Of a stretch of 64,000 bases of DNA, positions 25,290 to 33,414 are shown one piece after another. The stretch spans positions 38,388 to 102,387 of the forward strand of contig JAWODG010000026.1 in assembly GCA_046483385.1 (NCBI GenBank), in the 5' to 3' direction. The DNA comes from B1Sed10-231 sp046483385 (GTDB lineage Bacteria; Planctomycetota; Brocadiia; SM23-32). The notes under the pieces were generated by a model. That model was not told the origin of the DNA, made no database searches, and saw only the letters and a list, made by a program, of their open reading frames with translations. Made by a program: the position numbers and the translations under genes. Every line of letters starts with the position of its first letter. Position 1 is the stretch's first letter.

Positions 25290-26690
25290 TCAGCGGCGTC
25301 GGCTGCGGCGTCGTCCGCCGGCTCCGGCGGCGAACCCGCTGTAGCGTCTCATCTCCAGGTGGTCGTTGATCTTCCGCACCAGGTCCAGCGTCACGCCGAC
25401 CACGATCAGGATGCTGGTGCCGCCCATCAAGCCGGCCACGCCCCAGCCCACGCCGAGGCCCGCCATCACCAGAGTCGGCAGCAGCGCGATAATCAGCAGG
25501 AAGAACGCTCCGGCCATGGTGACGCGGTTCATTATGCCTTCCAGGTAGTTGGCCGTGCGCCGTCCCGGCCTTATGCCGGGGATGAAACTGCCGTGGTTCT
25601 GCAGGTTCTCGCTCATGTCGCGCGGGTTGAAAATGACCGCGGTCCAGAAGTAGCAGAAGAAGAATATCAGCATGCCGTAGACGAGAACGTAAGTCAGCGA
25701 GACGTCCTGACCGGACGGGCCGAACGCGTCCTGCATCCACGTGAAGAACGAGTACCAGAATCCCCCCTGCTCCGCGTGAACCATGGCGTAGCGGGCTATG
25801 GTCTGTGGGAACTGCAGCAGCACGGAGGCGAAGATGATGGGCATCACGCCCGCCGTGTTGACGCGCAGCGGCAGGTAGTGCTTCTGCCCGCCATAGACTT
25901 TCGGCCCTCGCACGTGCTTCTGCTGCTGGACGGGGATTCGACGTTCGCCTTGCGTTATGAACACGATGGCCACAACGACCGCCACGAATAGTGCGATCAA
26001 GAGCACCACCTTGAGCATGGCGTTCTGCTGGCTCTCGGCCGACTGGATGCGCATGCTGAGCTGGTATATGGCGGACGGCAGTCGGGCCAGGATGTTGACG
26101 GTGATGATCAGCGAGATGCCGTTGCCTATGCCGTGCTGGTCGATCTGCTCGCCAAGCCACATCAGGAACATCGTTCCGGCGGTCATCAGGGCGGCGCCGG
26201 TGATCACAAACTGGAAGACACCCAGCCAACTCTCGGTCATCCCCGACGCAATGATGCCGCTCTGGCCGGCCTCCTCGCCCATCAGAGCGCGCAGAAGGAT
26301 GGAGCCCTGCAGGAAGCAGACGAACAACGTCGCCAGCCGCGTGTACTGGTTTAGTTTCCGCTGCCCGGCCGCGCCCTCCTTGCGCAGTTGCTCCAGGCTC
26401 GGGATGACGTTGGCCAGCAACGTGAAGATGATCGACGCGGTGATGTAGGGCATGATGCCGAGCCCGAAGATGGCGGCACGTCCCAGTGCACCGCCACTGA
26501 ACAGGTTCAGCAGGCCGAGCACACCGAAGCCGCCGGCCTGGAACTGCCGCTGCAAGGCACCGATGTTCACTCCGGGCAGCGGTATGAACGCGCCGACCCG
26601 GCAGAGCGCAAGCAGCCCCAGCGTGATGAGTATTTTCCGGCGCAGGTCACGTATGCGCCAGGCGTTGCCCATTTGCTCAAGCAAAGGCAT
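25290..26690 (-). CDS. secY: Preprotein translocase subunit SecY
   Basis: Channel of the Sec translocon, 466 residues with about ten membrane helices. Signatures: RVGAFIPLPGVN, the FGLGIMPYITASII helix, GIGNGISLIITVNI, the cytoplasmic loop GERRIPVQQQKHVRG and NPRDMSENLQNHGSFIPGIR. The C-terminus is a short Arg-rich stretch. Its ATG directly abuts the rplO stop (TAAATG), so translation is probably coupled. Confidence 0.96.
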   Translation of the reverse strand: MPLLEQMGNAWRIRDLRRKILITLGLLALCRVGAFIPLPGVNIGALQRQFQAGGFGVLGLLNLFSGGALGRAAIFGLGIMPYITASIIFTLLANVIPSLEQLRKEGAAGQRKLNQYTRLATLFVCFLQGSILLRALMGEEAGQSGIIASGMTESWLGVFQFVITGAALMTAGTMFLMWLGEQIDQHGIGNGISLIITVNILARLPSAIYQLSMRIQSAESQQNAMLKVVLLIALFVAVVVAIVFITQGERRIPVQQQKHVRGPKVYGGQKHYLPLRVNTAGVMPIIFASVLLQFPQTIARYAMVHAEQGGFWYSFFTWMQDAFGPSGQDVSLTYVLVYGMLIFFFCYFWTAVIFNPRDMSENLQNHGSFIPGIRPGRRTANYLEGIMNRVTMAGAFFLLIIALLPTLVMAGLGVGWGVAGLMGGTSILIVVGVTLDLVRKINDHLEMRRYSGFAAGAGGRRRSRRR

Positions 26691-27200
26691 TTACTCTTCC
26701 ACTTCCACCCAGGGCTCTGTCGATTCCATCTTGTTTCGTTCGGGCGGTCGGGGCGGCTCGATGACTTCCACCGTCCCCCCGGCCTCTTCGATCTTCCGCA
26801 CGGCACTGTCGCTGAAGGCGTGCGCGCGCACGGTGAGGGCGTGCTCAAGCTCGCCGTCGCCCAGTACCTTGATGCCGCCGGGTGCGGGCTGTTTGACCAC
26901 ACCGGCCTCCTGCAGTTCCTCCGGTGTCACGCGGGCGCCCTCGGGGAAGACGTTCAGCCTGCCCACGTTGACCACCGAGTATTCAGTCTTGAAGGGTGCA
27001 TTGGAGAAACCACGCTTGGGCAGCCGACGCCAGAACGGCAGCGCACCGCCGACCATGCCGCGCGAACTCCATCCGCTGCGCGACCTGGCGCCATTGTGGC
27101 CCCGGCCGGAGGTTTTGCCACTGCCGCTGCCACGCCCCCGCCCGACGCGCTTGCGCCGGTCGCGTGGGCTCCAGCGACGCTTGATTTTGCTCAAATCCAT
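26691..27200 (-). CDS. rplO: 50S ribosomal protein L15
   Basis: Late-assembly large-subunit protein, 169 residues. The start has VGRGRGSGSGKTSGRGHNG, the flexible Gly/Arg-rich N-terminal part, followed by GGALPFWRRLPKRGFSN and VNVGRLNVF. The C-terminal end, after HAFSDSAVRKIEEAGG, is somewhat longer than usual and ends STEPWVEVEE. The start at 27200 (MDLSKIKRRW) is chosen by family match. It directly follows rpsE, with no rpmD between. Confidence 0.95.
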   Translation of the reverse strand: MDLSKIKRRWSPRDRRKRVGRGRGSGSGKTSGRGHNGARSRSGWSSRGMVGGALPFWRRLPKRGFSNAPFKTEYSVVNVGRLNVFPEGARVTPEELQEAGVVKQPAPGGIKVLGDGELEHALTVRAHAFSDSAVRKIEEAGGTVEVIEPPRPPERNKMESTEPWVEVEE

Positions 27201-27243
27201 GATGCTCTCTTCCTCTCGGGATGCTGCGAGTGCTGCGGTCCGA

Positions 27244-27999
27244 CTACTCTTGCTCGTCCTCCGGTTCCTCGGCCTCGGCTTCCGCCTCTGCTTCCACGGC
27301 CTCGCCCTGAGCTTCAGCGTCGGTTTCGCCCCGGGGCTGTTCCTCTGCCGGGGCTTCCTCTTCTGCTTCTGGCGCTTCGGCCGGCGCGGTCTCCTCTTCG
27401 GCCCCAGATTCTTCGTCCAGGGCGGTTTCCTCTTCGGCCTCGGCCGCGGCCTCAGCCGCTTCCGCCTCTTCGGCTTCCCCTTCCTCACGGTCGACCTGGA
27501 CCTGCGGATGGTGCAGGTCCACCTCGACGCCGCGCAGACGGGCCACTTCAGCAGCCGAGCGCAGGCTGCGCAGGGCCTTCATGGTGGCCTTGGCCACGTT
27601 GACGGCGTTGGTGCTGCCGTGCACCTTGGTCAGGACGTTGTGCACGCCCAGCACTTCCAGGATGGCGCGGACCGTGGCGCCGGCCTTCACGCCCGTTCCG
27701 GGGCTGGCCGGCTTGAGCATCACCTCGGCGGAGTCCTGCTGCGCGAACACCTCGTGTGCGATGGTGTCGCCCACCATCTCCACTTCCATCATGGACCCGC
27801 GGGCCTCCTTGGCGGCTTTCTCGATGGCGGCCGGCACGCCGCGGGCCTTGCCGTAGCCGAACCCAACGCGTCCATTGCCGTCGCCCACGGCCACCAGGGC
27901 GGCCACACCCAGGGTCCGCCCGCCCTTGGTCACCTTGTTGGGAAACCGGATCTCGATAACTTCCTCAAGCAATCCGGAATCTTGTTGTCTTGCTGCCAT
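27244..27999 (-). CDS. rpsE: 30S ribosomal protein S5 with long acidic tail
   Basis: Small-subunit protein involved in decoding accuracy and helicase activity at mRNA entry. The S5 domains occupy about residues 8-165: VIEIRFPNKVTKGGRTLGVA, VGFGYGKARGVPAAI and ASPGTGVKAGATVRAILEV. The protein is 251 residues; S5 is usually about 165. The extra ~80 residues are almost only Glu, Ala, Asp and Pro. The tail sequence is low complexity but remains in frame. Confidence 0.95.
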   Translation of the reverse strand: MAARQQDSGLLEEVIEIRFPNKVTKGGRTLGVAALVAVGDGNGRVGFGYGKARGVPAAIEKAAKEARGSMMEVEMVGDTIAHEVFAQQDSAEVMLKPASPGTGVKAGATVRAILEVLGVHNVLTKVHGSTNAVNVAKATMKALRSLRSAAEVARLRGVEVDLHHPQVQVDREEGEAEEAEAAEAAAEAEEETALDEESGAEEETAPAEAPEAEEEAPAEEQPRGETDAEAQGEAVEAEAEAEAEEPEDEQE

Positions 28000-28033
28000 G
28001 CAACCTCCAGTCGATCGTTAGCGGGACGCCGGT

Positions 28034-28417
28034 TCAGAATCCCTCCGCACCGGCCTCCTCGAACTGCTCTCGTGCCGCCTCGGCCAGAGCTTTCACGCGG
28101 CCATGGTAGCGGTAGCCGCCCCGGTCGAAGACGACGCTCGTAATCCCTTTCTCCACGCAGTCCCGGCCTACCTTGCGGCCGACCAGCGCCGCGCTCTCCT
28201 GGTCGCCGCCCCGTTCGATCTCGTCCCTTATCTCCGGGCTCAGGCTCGAGGCGGCCACAAGTGTCTGCTGGTTCCAGTCGTCGATCACCTGCGCGTAGAT
28301 GTGCCGATTGCTGCGATACACGCAGAGCCGCGGTCGCTCCGGGGTGCCTTCCACCGTTCGGCGCACCCGCCGGTGCCGCTTCTCCCTGTGCTGTCGTTTT
28401 TCCTTCGTTCTTTTCAT
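28034..28417 (-). CDS. rplR: 50S ribosomal protein L18
   Basis: 5S rRNA-binding protein, 127 residues. Conserved: TPERPRLCVYRSNRHIYAQ, VIDDWNQQTLVAASS and the end FDRGGYRYHGRVKALAEAAR. It sits between rplF and rpsE, the standard position. Confidence 0.96.
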   Translation of the reverse strand: MKRTKEKRQHREKRHRRVRRTVEGTPERPRLCVYRSNRHIYAQVIDDWNQQTLVAASSLSPEIRDEIERGGDQESAALVGRKVGRDCVEKGITSVVFDRGGYRYHGRVKALAEAAREQFEEAGAEGF

Positions 28418-28428
28418 CGCTCAGGCCT

Positions 28429-29001
28429 TTACTGCAATCCGGTGAACGCTTTACCCTCTTTGCGCCGCACGTATTCGCCGGCGTACCGGATGCCTTTGCC
28501 CTTGTAGGGCTCCGGCGGGCGGACAGCCCGGACGGTGGCGGCGAACTGCCCCACCTGCTCCTTGTCGATGCCCTTCACGGTAAACTTCGCCGGGTTGTCC
28601 TGCTGTGCGTTGGTCTGCTCTATCTCGACCTCGATGTTCTCCGGCAGATCGAATGTAACCTCGTGGCAGAAGCCCAGCTGCAGAACCAGCGTGTTGCCAC
28701 GCAGGTCCACGCTGTAACCCATGCCGTAGATCTCGAGTTTCTTGGAGAAACCTTCGCTGACGCCTTCCACGCTATTCGCTATCAGGCTGCGGTGCAGGCC
28801 GTGGAGGGACCGCGTCTGCCGGTCCTCATTCTTGCGTCGCACGTGGATCTGCCGGGAGTCCTGCTCGTATTCCAGCTCGAGCACGGGGGGCACCTCGTGC
28901 TCCAGTTCGCCGAGTTTTCCCTTTACTTTCACACCGAGCCCGTCGACGGTCACGTCCACCGCCTCCGGCACGGCTATTGGTTGTAGTCCTATGCGGGACA
29001 T
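28429..29001 (-). CDS. rplF: 50S ribosomal protein L6
   Basis: Large-subunit protein near the factor-binding site, 190 residues. Conserved: MSRIGLQPIAVPEAVDVTV, the HGLHRSLIANSVEGVSEGF region and the C-terminal RAVRPPEPYKGKGIRYAGE. The start at 29001 is supported by GGAGGAG just upstream; an earlier in-frame start overlapping rpsH is not needed. Confidence 0.96.
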   Translation of the reverse strand: MSRIGLQPIAVPEAVDVTVDGLGVKVKGKLGELEHEVPPVLELEYEQDSRQIHVRRKNEDRQTRSLHGLHRSLIANSVEGVSEGFSKKLEIYGMGYSVDLRGNTLVLQLGFCHEVTFDLPENIEVEIEQTNAQQDNPAKFTVKGIDKEQVGQFAATVRAVRPPEPYKGKGIRYAGEYVRRKEGKAFTGLQ

Positions 29002-29038
29002 CTGCTTCTCCTCCGTGGAACGAGGGTCGGCCGGTCGG

Positions 29039-29434
29039 TCATTCAACCGAGCAGAGGACCTCGCCCCCGACTTTCATCTGTCGGCATTCCCGATCGCTCA
29101 GGACACCCTTATTGGTCGAGACCACCCAGATGCCGAGGCCGTTGGCCACGTAGCCCAGGTCGTCCACGCCGCTATATACGCGGCGGCCCGGTTTGGACAC
29201 GCGTTCCAGCTTACGGACGACCTTCTCGCCCAGGGGCCCGTATTTCAGCCAGATTTTCAGCAGCTTCGACGGCGGCTCGCCCACGACGCGGTAGTCTTCG
29301 ATGAAGCCTTCGTCCTTCAACACACGGGCGATGTTCTCTTTGAGGTTCGAGGCGGGCATTTCCACCGTCTCGAACTCCCGCCTCAGCGCGTTGCGGATGC
29401 GCGTCAACATGTCGGCCACAGGGTCAGTCATCAT
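29039..29434 (-). CDS. rpsH: 30S ribosomal protein S8
   Basis: 16S rRNA-binding protein and, in E. coli, repressor of the spc operon. It has 131 residues. Conserved: DPVADMLTRIRNALRR, VLKDEGFIEDYRV and the end GLGIWVVSTNKGVLSDRECR. Two adjacent ATG codons (29434 and 29431) could each be the start. Confidence 0.95.
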   Translation of the reverse strand: MMTDPVADMLTRIRNALRREFETVEMPASNLKENIARVLKDEGFIEDYRVVGEPPSKLLKIWLKYGPLGEKVVRKLERVSKPGRRVYSGVDDLGYVANGLGIWVVSTNKGVLSDRECRQMKVGGEVLCSVE

Positions 29435-29501
29435 GGTCCATGCCTCTGATATGCGTTACTCGCGCCCGAAGTCCTTTCCACGCACGCAGGTTGGGGCACT
29501 C

Positions 29502-29687
29502 TCACCAGCTCGCCTTGGTGACGCCGGGGATCTTGCCCTCACTGGCCAGGTTGCGGAAGCAGATCCGGCAGATCTGGAACTTCCTCATGTATCCCCGGGC
29601 CCGTCCACACAACCTGCACCGGTTATTCTTGCGCGTGCTGTACTTCGGTTCGCGCATCGATTTTTCCACAAGAGCTTTCCGAGCCAT
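29502..29687 (-). CDS. rpsN: 30S ribosomal protein S14, zinc-binding (type Z)
   Basis: 61-residue S14 of the short, zinc-binding type. The four cysteines appear as CRLC and CRIC. The basic N-terminal part (MARKALVEKSMREPKY) and end IPGVTKASW are typical. It lies between rplE and rpsH, as expected. Confidence 0.96.
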   Translation of the reverse strand: MARKALVEKSMREPKYSTRKNNRCRLCGRARGYMRKFQICRICFRNLASEGKIPGVTKASW

Positions 29688-29731
29688 CCCGGATGCTCAC
29701 CTCCATACGTCAGATCAACGTGCGGGGGCCC

Positions 29732-30319
29732 CTATCGGCGGAAGGGCATCCCCAGAATACTCAACAGTTCGAACGCCTGCTGGTCCGTCTCGGCCGTCGT
29801 CACGATAGTTACGTCCAGGCCGAAGACGTGGTCCAGCTCCTCGATGTCAACCTCGGGAAACACGACGACTTCCTGAATCCCCAGGCTGTAGTTGCCGCTC
29901 CCGTCAAACGCGTTGGGCGAGAGCCCGCGGAAATCGCGCACACGGGGCAGCGCCACGCTGATGAGGCGGTCCAGGAACTCATACATCCTGTCCCGCCGCA
30001 GCGTCACCTTGCACCCGATGGGCACGCCCTGTCGCAGGTTGAACCCCGCGACACTGCGGCGCGCGCGCGTGATGACCGGCTGCTGGCCGGCGATGATCCG
30101 CATGCTATCCACGGCATCCTGCAAGGCTCCGGAATCCTCGACGGCCTCGCCCACCCCCATGTTCAGGGAGATTTTGACGGGGCGCGGCACCGCCAGGCGG
30201 TTTTCCAACCCGAAGCGCTCCATCAACTGCGGGACCGCTTCCTGCTCGTAGTAGGTCTTCAGCCGCGGCACGTAGTCTTCCGCAACTGTCTCTTCGGCTG
30301 TGTCTGCCGTTTCTGCCAT
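29732..30319 (-). CDS. rplE: 50S ribosomal protein L5
   Basis: Binds 5S rRNA and contacts P-site tRNA. It has 195 residues. Conserved: KISLNMGVGEAVEDS, GQQPVITRARRSVAGFNLRQ, GVPIGCKVTLR and the end ELLSILGMPFRR. A short acidic N-terminal extension (MAETADTAEETVAEDY) precedes the L5 core. The start at 30319 is chosen because it is the first methionine before the core and sits clear of rplX. Confidence 0.95.
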   Translation of the reverse strand: MAETADTAEETVAEDYVPRLKTYYEQEAVPQLMERFGLENRLAVPRPVKISLNMGVGEAVEDSGALQDAVDSMRIIAGQQPVITRARRSVAGFNLRQGVPIGCKVTLRRDRMYEFLDRLISVALPRVRDFRGLSPNAFDGSGNYSLGIQEVVVFPEVDIEELDHVFGLDVTIVTTAETDQQAFELLSILGMPFRR

Positions 30320-30342
30320 TGCTCGTATCGCTTCCGTTGCTA

Positions 30343-30699
30343 CTATTCGACTCGGGGTATCGGCGCGCCGCACTTGACGCAGACGCGTCTCTTGCTGCCG
30401 TCCTCGCCGACTTCCGTACGGGTACGGACGGGCCGGTCGTGCCGATCACACTCGCGGTTGGCGCAGACGAGCATGACGTTGGAGGCATGTATCGGAGCCT
30501 CGATCTGCATGCGTCCGCCCTGCGGGTTCTGCTGGCTGCGCCGCACGTGCTTCCACACCATGTTGATGCCTTCGACCACTACCCTGTCGTCCTGCGGTAT
30601 CGTGCGAAGAACGCGTCCGCGGGCACCGCGGGCGTTGCCGGCCACAATCTCCACGGTGTCGCCCTGCCGCACGTGCAGGCTTTGTCGCTTTCCACCCAT
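30343..30699 (-). CDS. rplX: 50S ribosomal protein L24 with C-terminal zinc motif
   Basis: Assembly-initiating large-subunit protein. It has 118 residues. The KOW motif is at the start (VRQGDTVEIVAGNARGARGR) and VVVEGINMVWKHVR follows. The C-terminal part holds two cysteine groups (VCANRECDRH and RRVCVKCGAP), a CxxC pairing consistent with zinc binding. It lies between rplN and rplE. Confidence 0.95.
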   Translation of the reverse strand: MGGKRQSLHVRQGDTVEIVAGNARGARGRVLRTIPQDDRVVVEGINMVWKHVRRSQQNPQGGRMQIEAPIHASNVMLVCANRECDRHDRPVRTRTEVGEDGSKRRVCVKCGAPIPRVE

Positions 30700-30704
30700 G
30701 TTTG

Positions 30705-31073
30705 CTATACGACCTCCGCGGCGAGACTGATGATGCGCATGAAATTCTTCTGTCGCAATTCCCGGGCGACGGCCCCGAAGATTCGGGTGCCGCGCGGATT
30801 GCCGTCGGGCTGCAGAAGCACAAGGGCGTTGCTGTCGAACCGGACGTAACTGCCGTCCGGGCGCCGCACGGGGGCTTTAGTCCTGACGACGACGGCCCGC
30901 ACGACCTCGCCCCGCTTGACGTCGCTGCCGGGGATGACCCGGGTGACGCTCCCGACGACCAGGTCGCCGACGCTGGCGTATCTGTGGCGGCTCCCGCCGA
31001 GGACTTTCACGCAGCGCACGGCCCGTGCGCCGGTGTTGTCCGCCACGTTCAGCACTGTCTGTTCCTGAATCAT
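30705..31073 (-). CDS. rplN: 50S ribosomal protein L14
   Basis: Large-subunit protein at the interface with 16S rRNA. It has 122 residues, the exact family length. Conserved: MIQEQTVLNVADNTGAR, VKRGEVVRAVVVRTK and the end RELRQKNFMRIISLAAEVV. The start at 31073 is the family start. Confidence 0.97.
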   Translation of the reverse strand: MIQEQTVLNVADNTGARAVRCVKVLGGSRHRYASVGDLVVGSVTRVIPGSDVKRGEVVRAVVVRTKAPVRRPDGSYVRFDSNALVLLQPDGNPRGTRIFGAVARELRQKNFMRIISLAAEVV

Positions 31074-31101
31074 CTCGGGGCTCTCCTCCGGTGGCTGGAT
31101 G

Positions 31102-31419
31102 CTACGCGGGCATCTCGGATTCTGCAGTTCCGGCGAGCGGCTCCTCGACTTCCAGCCGGGGTGCCCGTCGCAGGATGCGCACCAGCAGCCAGCGTTTCCG
31201 TTTCGACAGCGGTCGCGTGCTTTCCAGCTCCACCAGGTCCCCTTCCCGCGCATCGTCGTGCGGGTCGTGGGCCATGAAGGTGGAACTGCGGCGCAGATAC
31301 TTGCCGTACAAGGGATGCTTGACCAGCCGTTCGACCGTCACAGTGATCGTCTTGTCCATCTTGTCGCTCTTGACGACCCCCTGGACGCGTTTCCTTTGTG
31401 GTGTCCGCTCCTCGCTCAT
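31102..31419 (-). CDS. rpsQ: 30S ribosomal protein S17
   Basis: 16S rRNA-binding OB-fold protein, 105 residues with the chosen start. Conserved: GVVKSDKMDKTITVTVERLV, the HPLYGKYLRRSS segment and HDDAREGDLVELESTRPLSK. The last ~20 residues form a small Glu-rich tail. Start ATG at 31419 preferred (GGAG upstream); a GTG at 31440 in the same frame is possible but lacks a Shine-Dalgarno. Confidence 0.95.
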   Translation of the reverse strand: MSEERTPQRKRVQGVVKSDKMDKTITVTVERLVKHPLYGKYLRRSSTFMAHDPHDDAREGDLVELESTRPLSKRKRWLLVRILRRAPRLEVEEPLAGTAESEMPA

Positions 31420-31444
31420 ATCTCCGTATACCTGATGCACGATT

Positions 31445-31660
31445 TCATTCGGTTGCCGCTTCTGCGGCCCCCTGGAGTTTCATCTCCCTCAGGACCGTTT
31501 TGCAGCGGGCGATGTCCCGGCGCAGGCGCTTGCGGCGGCTCGTGTCCGGGTTCTCCTCGGCCTGCCACTGGAACTTCAGGTTGAACAGTTCCTCCTGCAG
31601 ATTCCGCAGTTCCCGCTCGATGTCTTCCCGGTCGCGGCCTCTCAGTTCGCTGGCTCTCAT
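31445..31660 (-). CDS. rpmC: 50S ribosomal protein L29
   Basis: 71-residue helical hairpin protein at the tunnel exit, a docking site for trigger factor and SRP. Conserved: MRASELRGRDREDIERELRN, LQEELFNLKFQWQ and RRKRLRRDIARCKTVLRE. The ATG overlaps the rplP stop by four bases (ATGA). Confidence 0.95.
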   Translation of the reverse strand: MRASELRGRDREDIERELRNLQEELFNLKFQWQAEENPDTSRRKRLRRDIARCKTVLREMKLQGAAEAATE

Positions 31661-32076
31661 GTGCGAGCCCTCCGATGCACGAACCTCGTCTTCAGCGGCA
31701 GCTTGTGGGCCACGCGGGAGAAGGCGGCGATGGCGCGCTCTTCCGGCACGCCGGCCAGCTCGAACAGAACCGTGCCGGCCTTCACCTCGGCCGTCCATCC
31801 GGCCACCTCGCCCTTGCCCTTACCCATCCGGGTTTCGGTCGGGGTCTCGGTGTAGCTCTTGTGCGGGAACACGCGGGTCACCAGTTTCCCTTCGCGCCGC
31901 AGGTAGTGCATGACCGCCAGGCGGCCGGCCTCCAGTTGCTCGGCCGTAATCCGACCCGCCTCCAGCACCTGCAGGCCGTATTCGCCGAAGGAGACGCGGT
32001 TGCCGCGGCTGGCCTTGCCGCGTGTTTTGCCCCGCTGGAACTTGCGGTGCTTGACTCTTTTAGGCATTAACGGCAT
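31657..32076 (-). CDS. rplP: 50S ribosomal protein L16
   Basis: Large-subunit protein near the A site, 139 residues. Conserved: MPKRVKHRKFQRGKTRGKAS, GEYGLQVLEAGRITAEQ and the MGKGKGEVAGWTAEV region. The start at 32076 (MPLMPKRVK) is supported by GGAGGAG eight bases upstream; 32067 is an alternative. It overlaps rpsC by 17 bases. Confidence 0.96.
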   Translation of the reverse strand: MPLMPKRVKHRKFQRGKTRGKASRGNRVSFGEYGLQVLEAGRITAEQLEAGRLAVMHYLRREGKLVTRVFPHKSYTETPTETRMGKGKGEVAGWTAEVKAGTVLFELAGVPEERAIAAFSRVAHKLPLKTRFVHRRART

Positions 32077-32737
32077 CTTGCTGCTCCTCCCCGCGCGGCA
32101 TCTTCTCACCGGGCGGCAACATTCCGCAGTTGACCCACACCTTCACGCCGATGTGGCCGTACTTGGTCCGGGCCTCGGTAAACCCGTAGTCGATCTTCGC
32201 CCGCAACGTCTGCAGGGGGAAGCGGCCCTCGATGACCTTCTCCCGGCGGCACATCTCCGAACCGCCCAGACGGCCGGCAACCTGAATCTTGACGCCCTCG
32301 GCGCCGGCGTTCATGGTCATCTCCGCCGACCGGCGCAGGGCCCTGCGGAAGGAAGTGCGCCGCTCTATCTGCTGCGCCAGGTCTTCCGCGATGAGCTGCG
32401 CGTCAAGCTGAGGGTCTTCGACTTCCTCGATACTCACCTCGACGGGGTGGCCGGTCAACTCCTCCAGACCGTTCTTCAGTCGCTCGACCTCTACGCCCCG
32501 CCGGCCGATCATCAGGCCGGGCCGGGCGCAGCGGGCGGTCACGTGCACACTGTCGCGGGTGCGCTCGATTTCGATACGCGAGACGCCGGCGTAATAGTAG
32601 TGGTGCTTGATGTATGTGCGGATCTTCTGGTCTTCCACCAGGTAATCACCGAAGTGCTTTTTGTCCGCCACCCAGTGCGAACGCCAGTCCTCGGTGATAC
32701 CCAGTCTCAGGCTTGTCGGGCGAACTTTCTGTCCCAT
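32060..32737 (-). CDS. rpsC: 30S ribosomal protein S3
   Basis: KH-domain protein at the mRNA entry, 225 residues. Conserved: MGQKVRPTSLRLGITEDW, the KH part RPGLMIGRRGVEVERLKNGL and the C-terminal RTKYGHIGVKVWVNCG. It ends in a short acidic/basic mix (GEKMPRGEEQQDAV). Confidence 0.96.
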   Translation of the reverse strand: MGQKVRPTSLRLGITEDWRSHWVADKKHFGDYLVEDQKIRTYIKHHYYYAGVSRIEIERTRDSVHVTARCARPGLMIGRRGVEVERLKNGLEELTGHPVEVSIEEVEDPQLDAQLIAEDLAQQIERRTSFRRALRRSAEMTMNAGAEGVKIQVAGRLGGSEMCRREKVIEGRFPLQTLRAKIDYGFTEARTKYGHIGVKVWVNCGMLPPGEKMPRGEEQQDAVNA

Positions 32738-32748
32738 GGGACCTCCCG

Positions 32749-33084
32749 TTATTGTCCGTCGTCCAGCACTATGTTTATGTGCGAGGTTCGGCTGCGGATG
32801 GTCTGCGTCCGGCCTCTCGCGGCCGCCCGGTATTTTTTCCGTGTCGGCCCCTCGTCCACCGTTGCCTCGGCTACATAGAGGCTTTCCATGTCGGCCTCCA
32901 GGCTTTCATCAGCATTGGTCATGGCCGAGCGCAGCACCTTGTCCACCATCTGGGCGGCACGCTTCGGCGTGGCACGCAGAATGCGCAGGGCGTCGTTCAC
33001 GTGCTTGCCCCGCACCAGATCTACCACCAGCCTGGCCTTGCGGGCGGATATGGGTGCGTATCTGTGACTTGCGCGGAATTCCAT
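32749..33084 (-). CDS. rplV: 50S ribosomal protein L22
   Basis: Tunnel-lining protein, 111 residues. Conserved: RYAPISARKARLVVDLVRGK, then the central MTNADESLEADMESLYV and the end SRTSHINIVLDDG with the tunnel hairpin region RAAARGRTQTIRSRTSH. The start at 33084 (MEFRASHRYAP) matches the family. Confidence 0.96.
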   Translation of the reverse strand: MEFRASHRYAPISARKARLVVDLVRGKHVNDALRILRATPKRAAQMVDKVLRSAMTNADESLEADMESLYVAEATVDEGPTRKKYRAAARGRTQTIRSRTSHINIVLDDGQ

Positions 33085-33136
33085 CGTTGTCGTCTCGTCA
33101 GTTCGCGGAAGCAAATGCCGCAGCCGCCGGGGCCCT

Positions 33137-33409
33137 CTATCGGGCCTCCCTGCGGCCGCCGTGGCCCCGGAAAGTCCGGGTCAGGGCGAATTCACCCAGC
33201 TTGTGACCCACCATGTCCTCGGTCACGAAAACCTTGTCGAACGACCGGCCGTTGTGCACCAGGAACGTATGCCCGACGAAATCGGGGATGATGGTGCAGG
33301 CACGGGACCAGGTGCGTATCGGCTCCCGGCCGCCGGTATCCTTCTGCCGCATAACCTTCAGCAGGAGCTTCTCGTCAACGTACGGTCCTTTTTTCAGTGA
33401 TCTACTCAC
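33137..33409 (-). CDS. rpsS: 30S ribosomal protein S19
   Basis: Small-subunit head protein, 90 residues. Conserved: SRSLKKGPYVDEKLLLKV, the central IPDFVGHTFLVHNGRSF and VTEDMVGHKLGEFALTR. The start is GTG at 33409, directly before SRSLKKGP as in other S19 proteins. It follows rplB by five bases. Confidence 0.96.
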   Translation of the reverse strand: MSRSLKKGPYVDEKLLLKVMRQKDTGGREPIRTWSRACTIIPDFVGHTFLVHNGRSFDKVFVTEDMVGHKLGEFALTRTFRGHGGRREAR

Positions 33410-33414
33410 GCCGC

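Noticed and set aside
26452..28143. A 563-codon plus-strand frame opposite secY, rplO and rpsE
   Set aside because: It is antisense to three certain ribosomal-cluster genes and has no recognisable motif.
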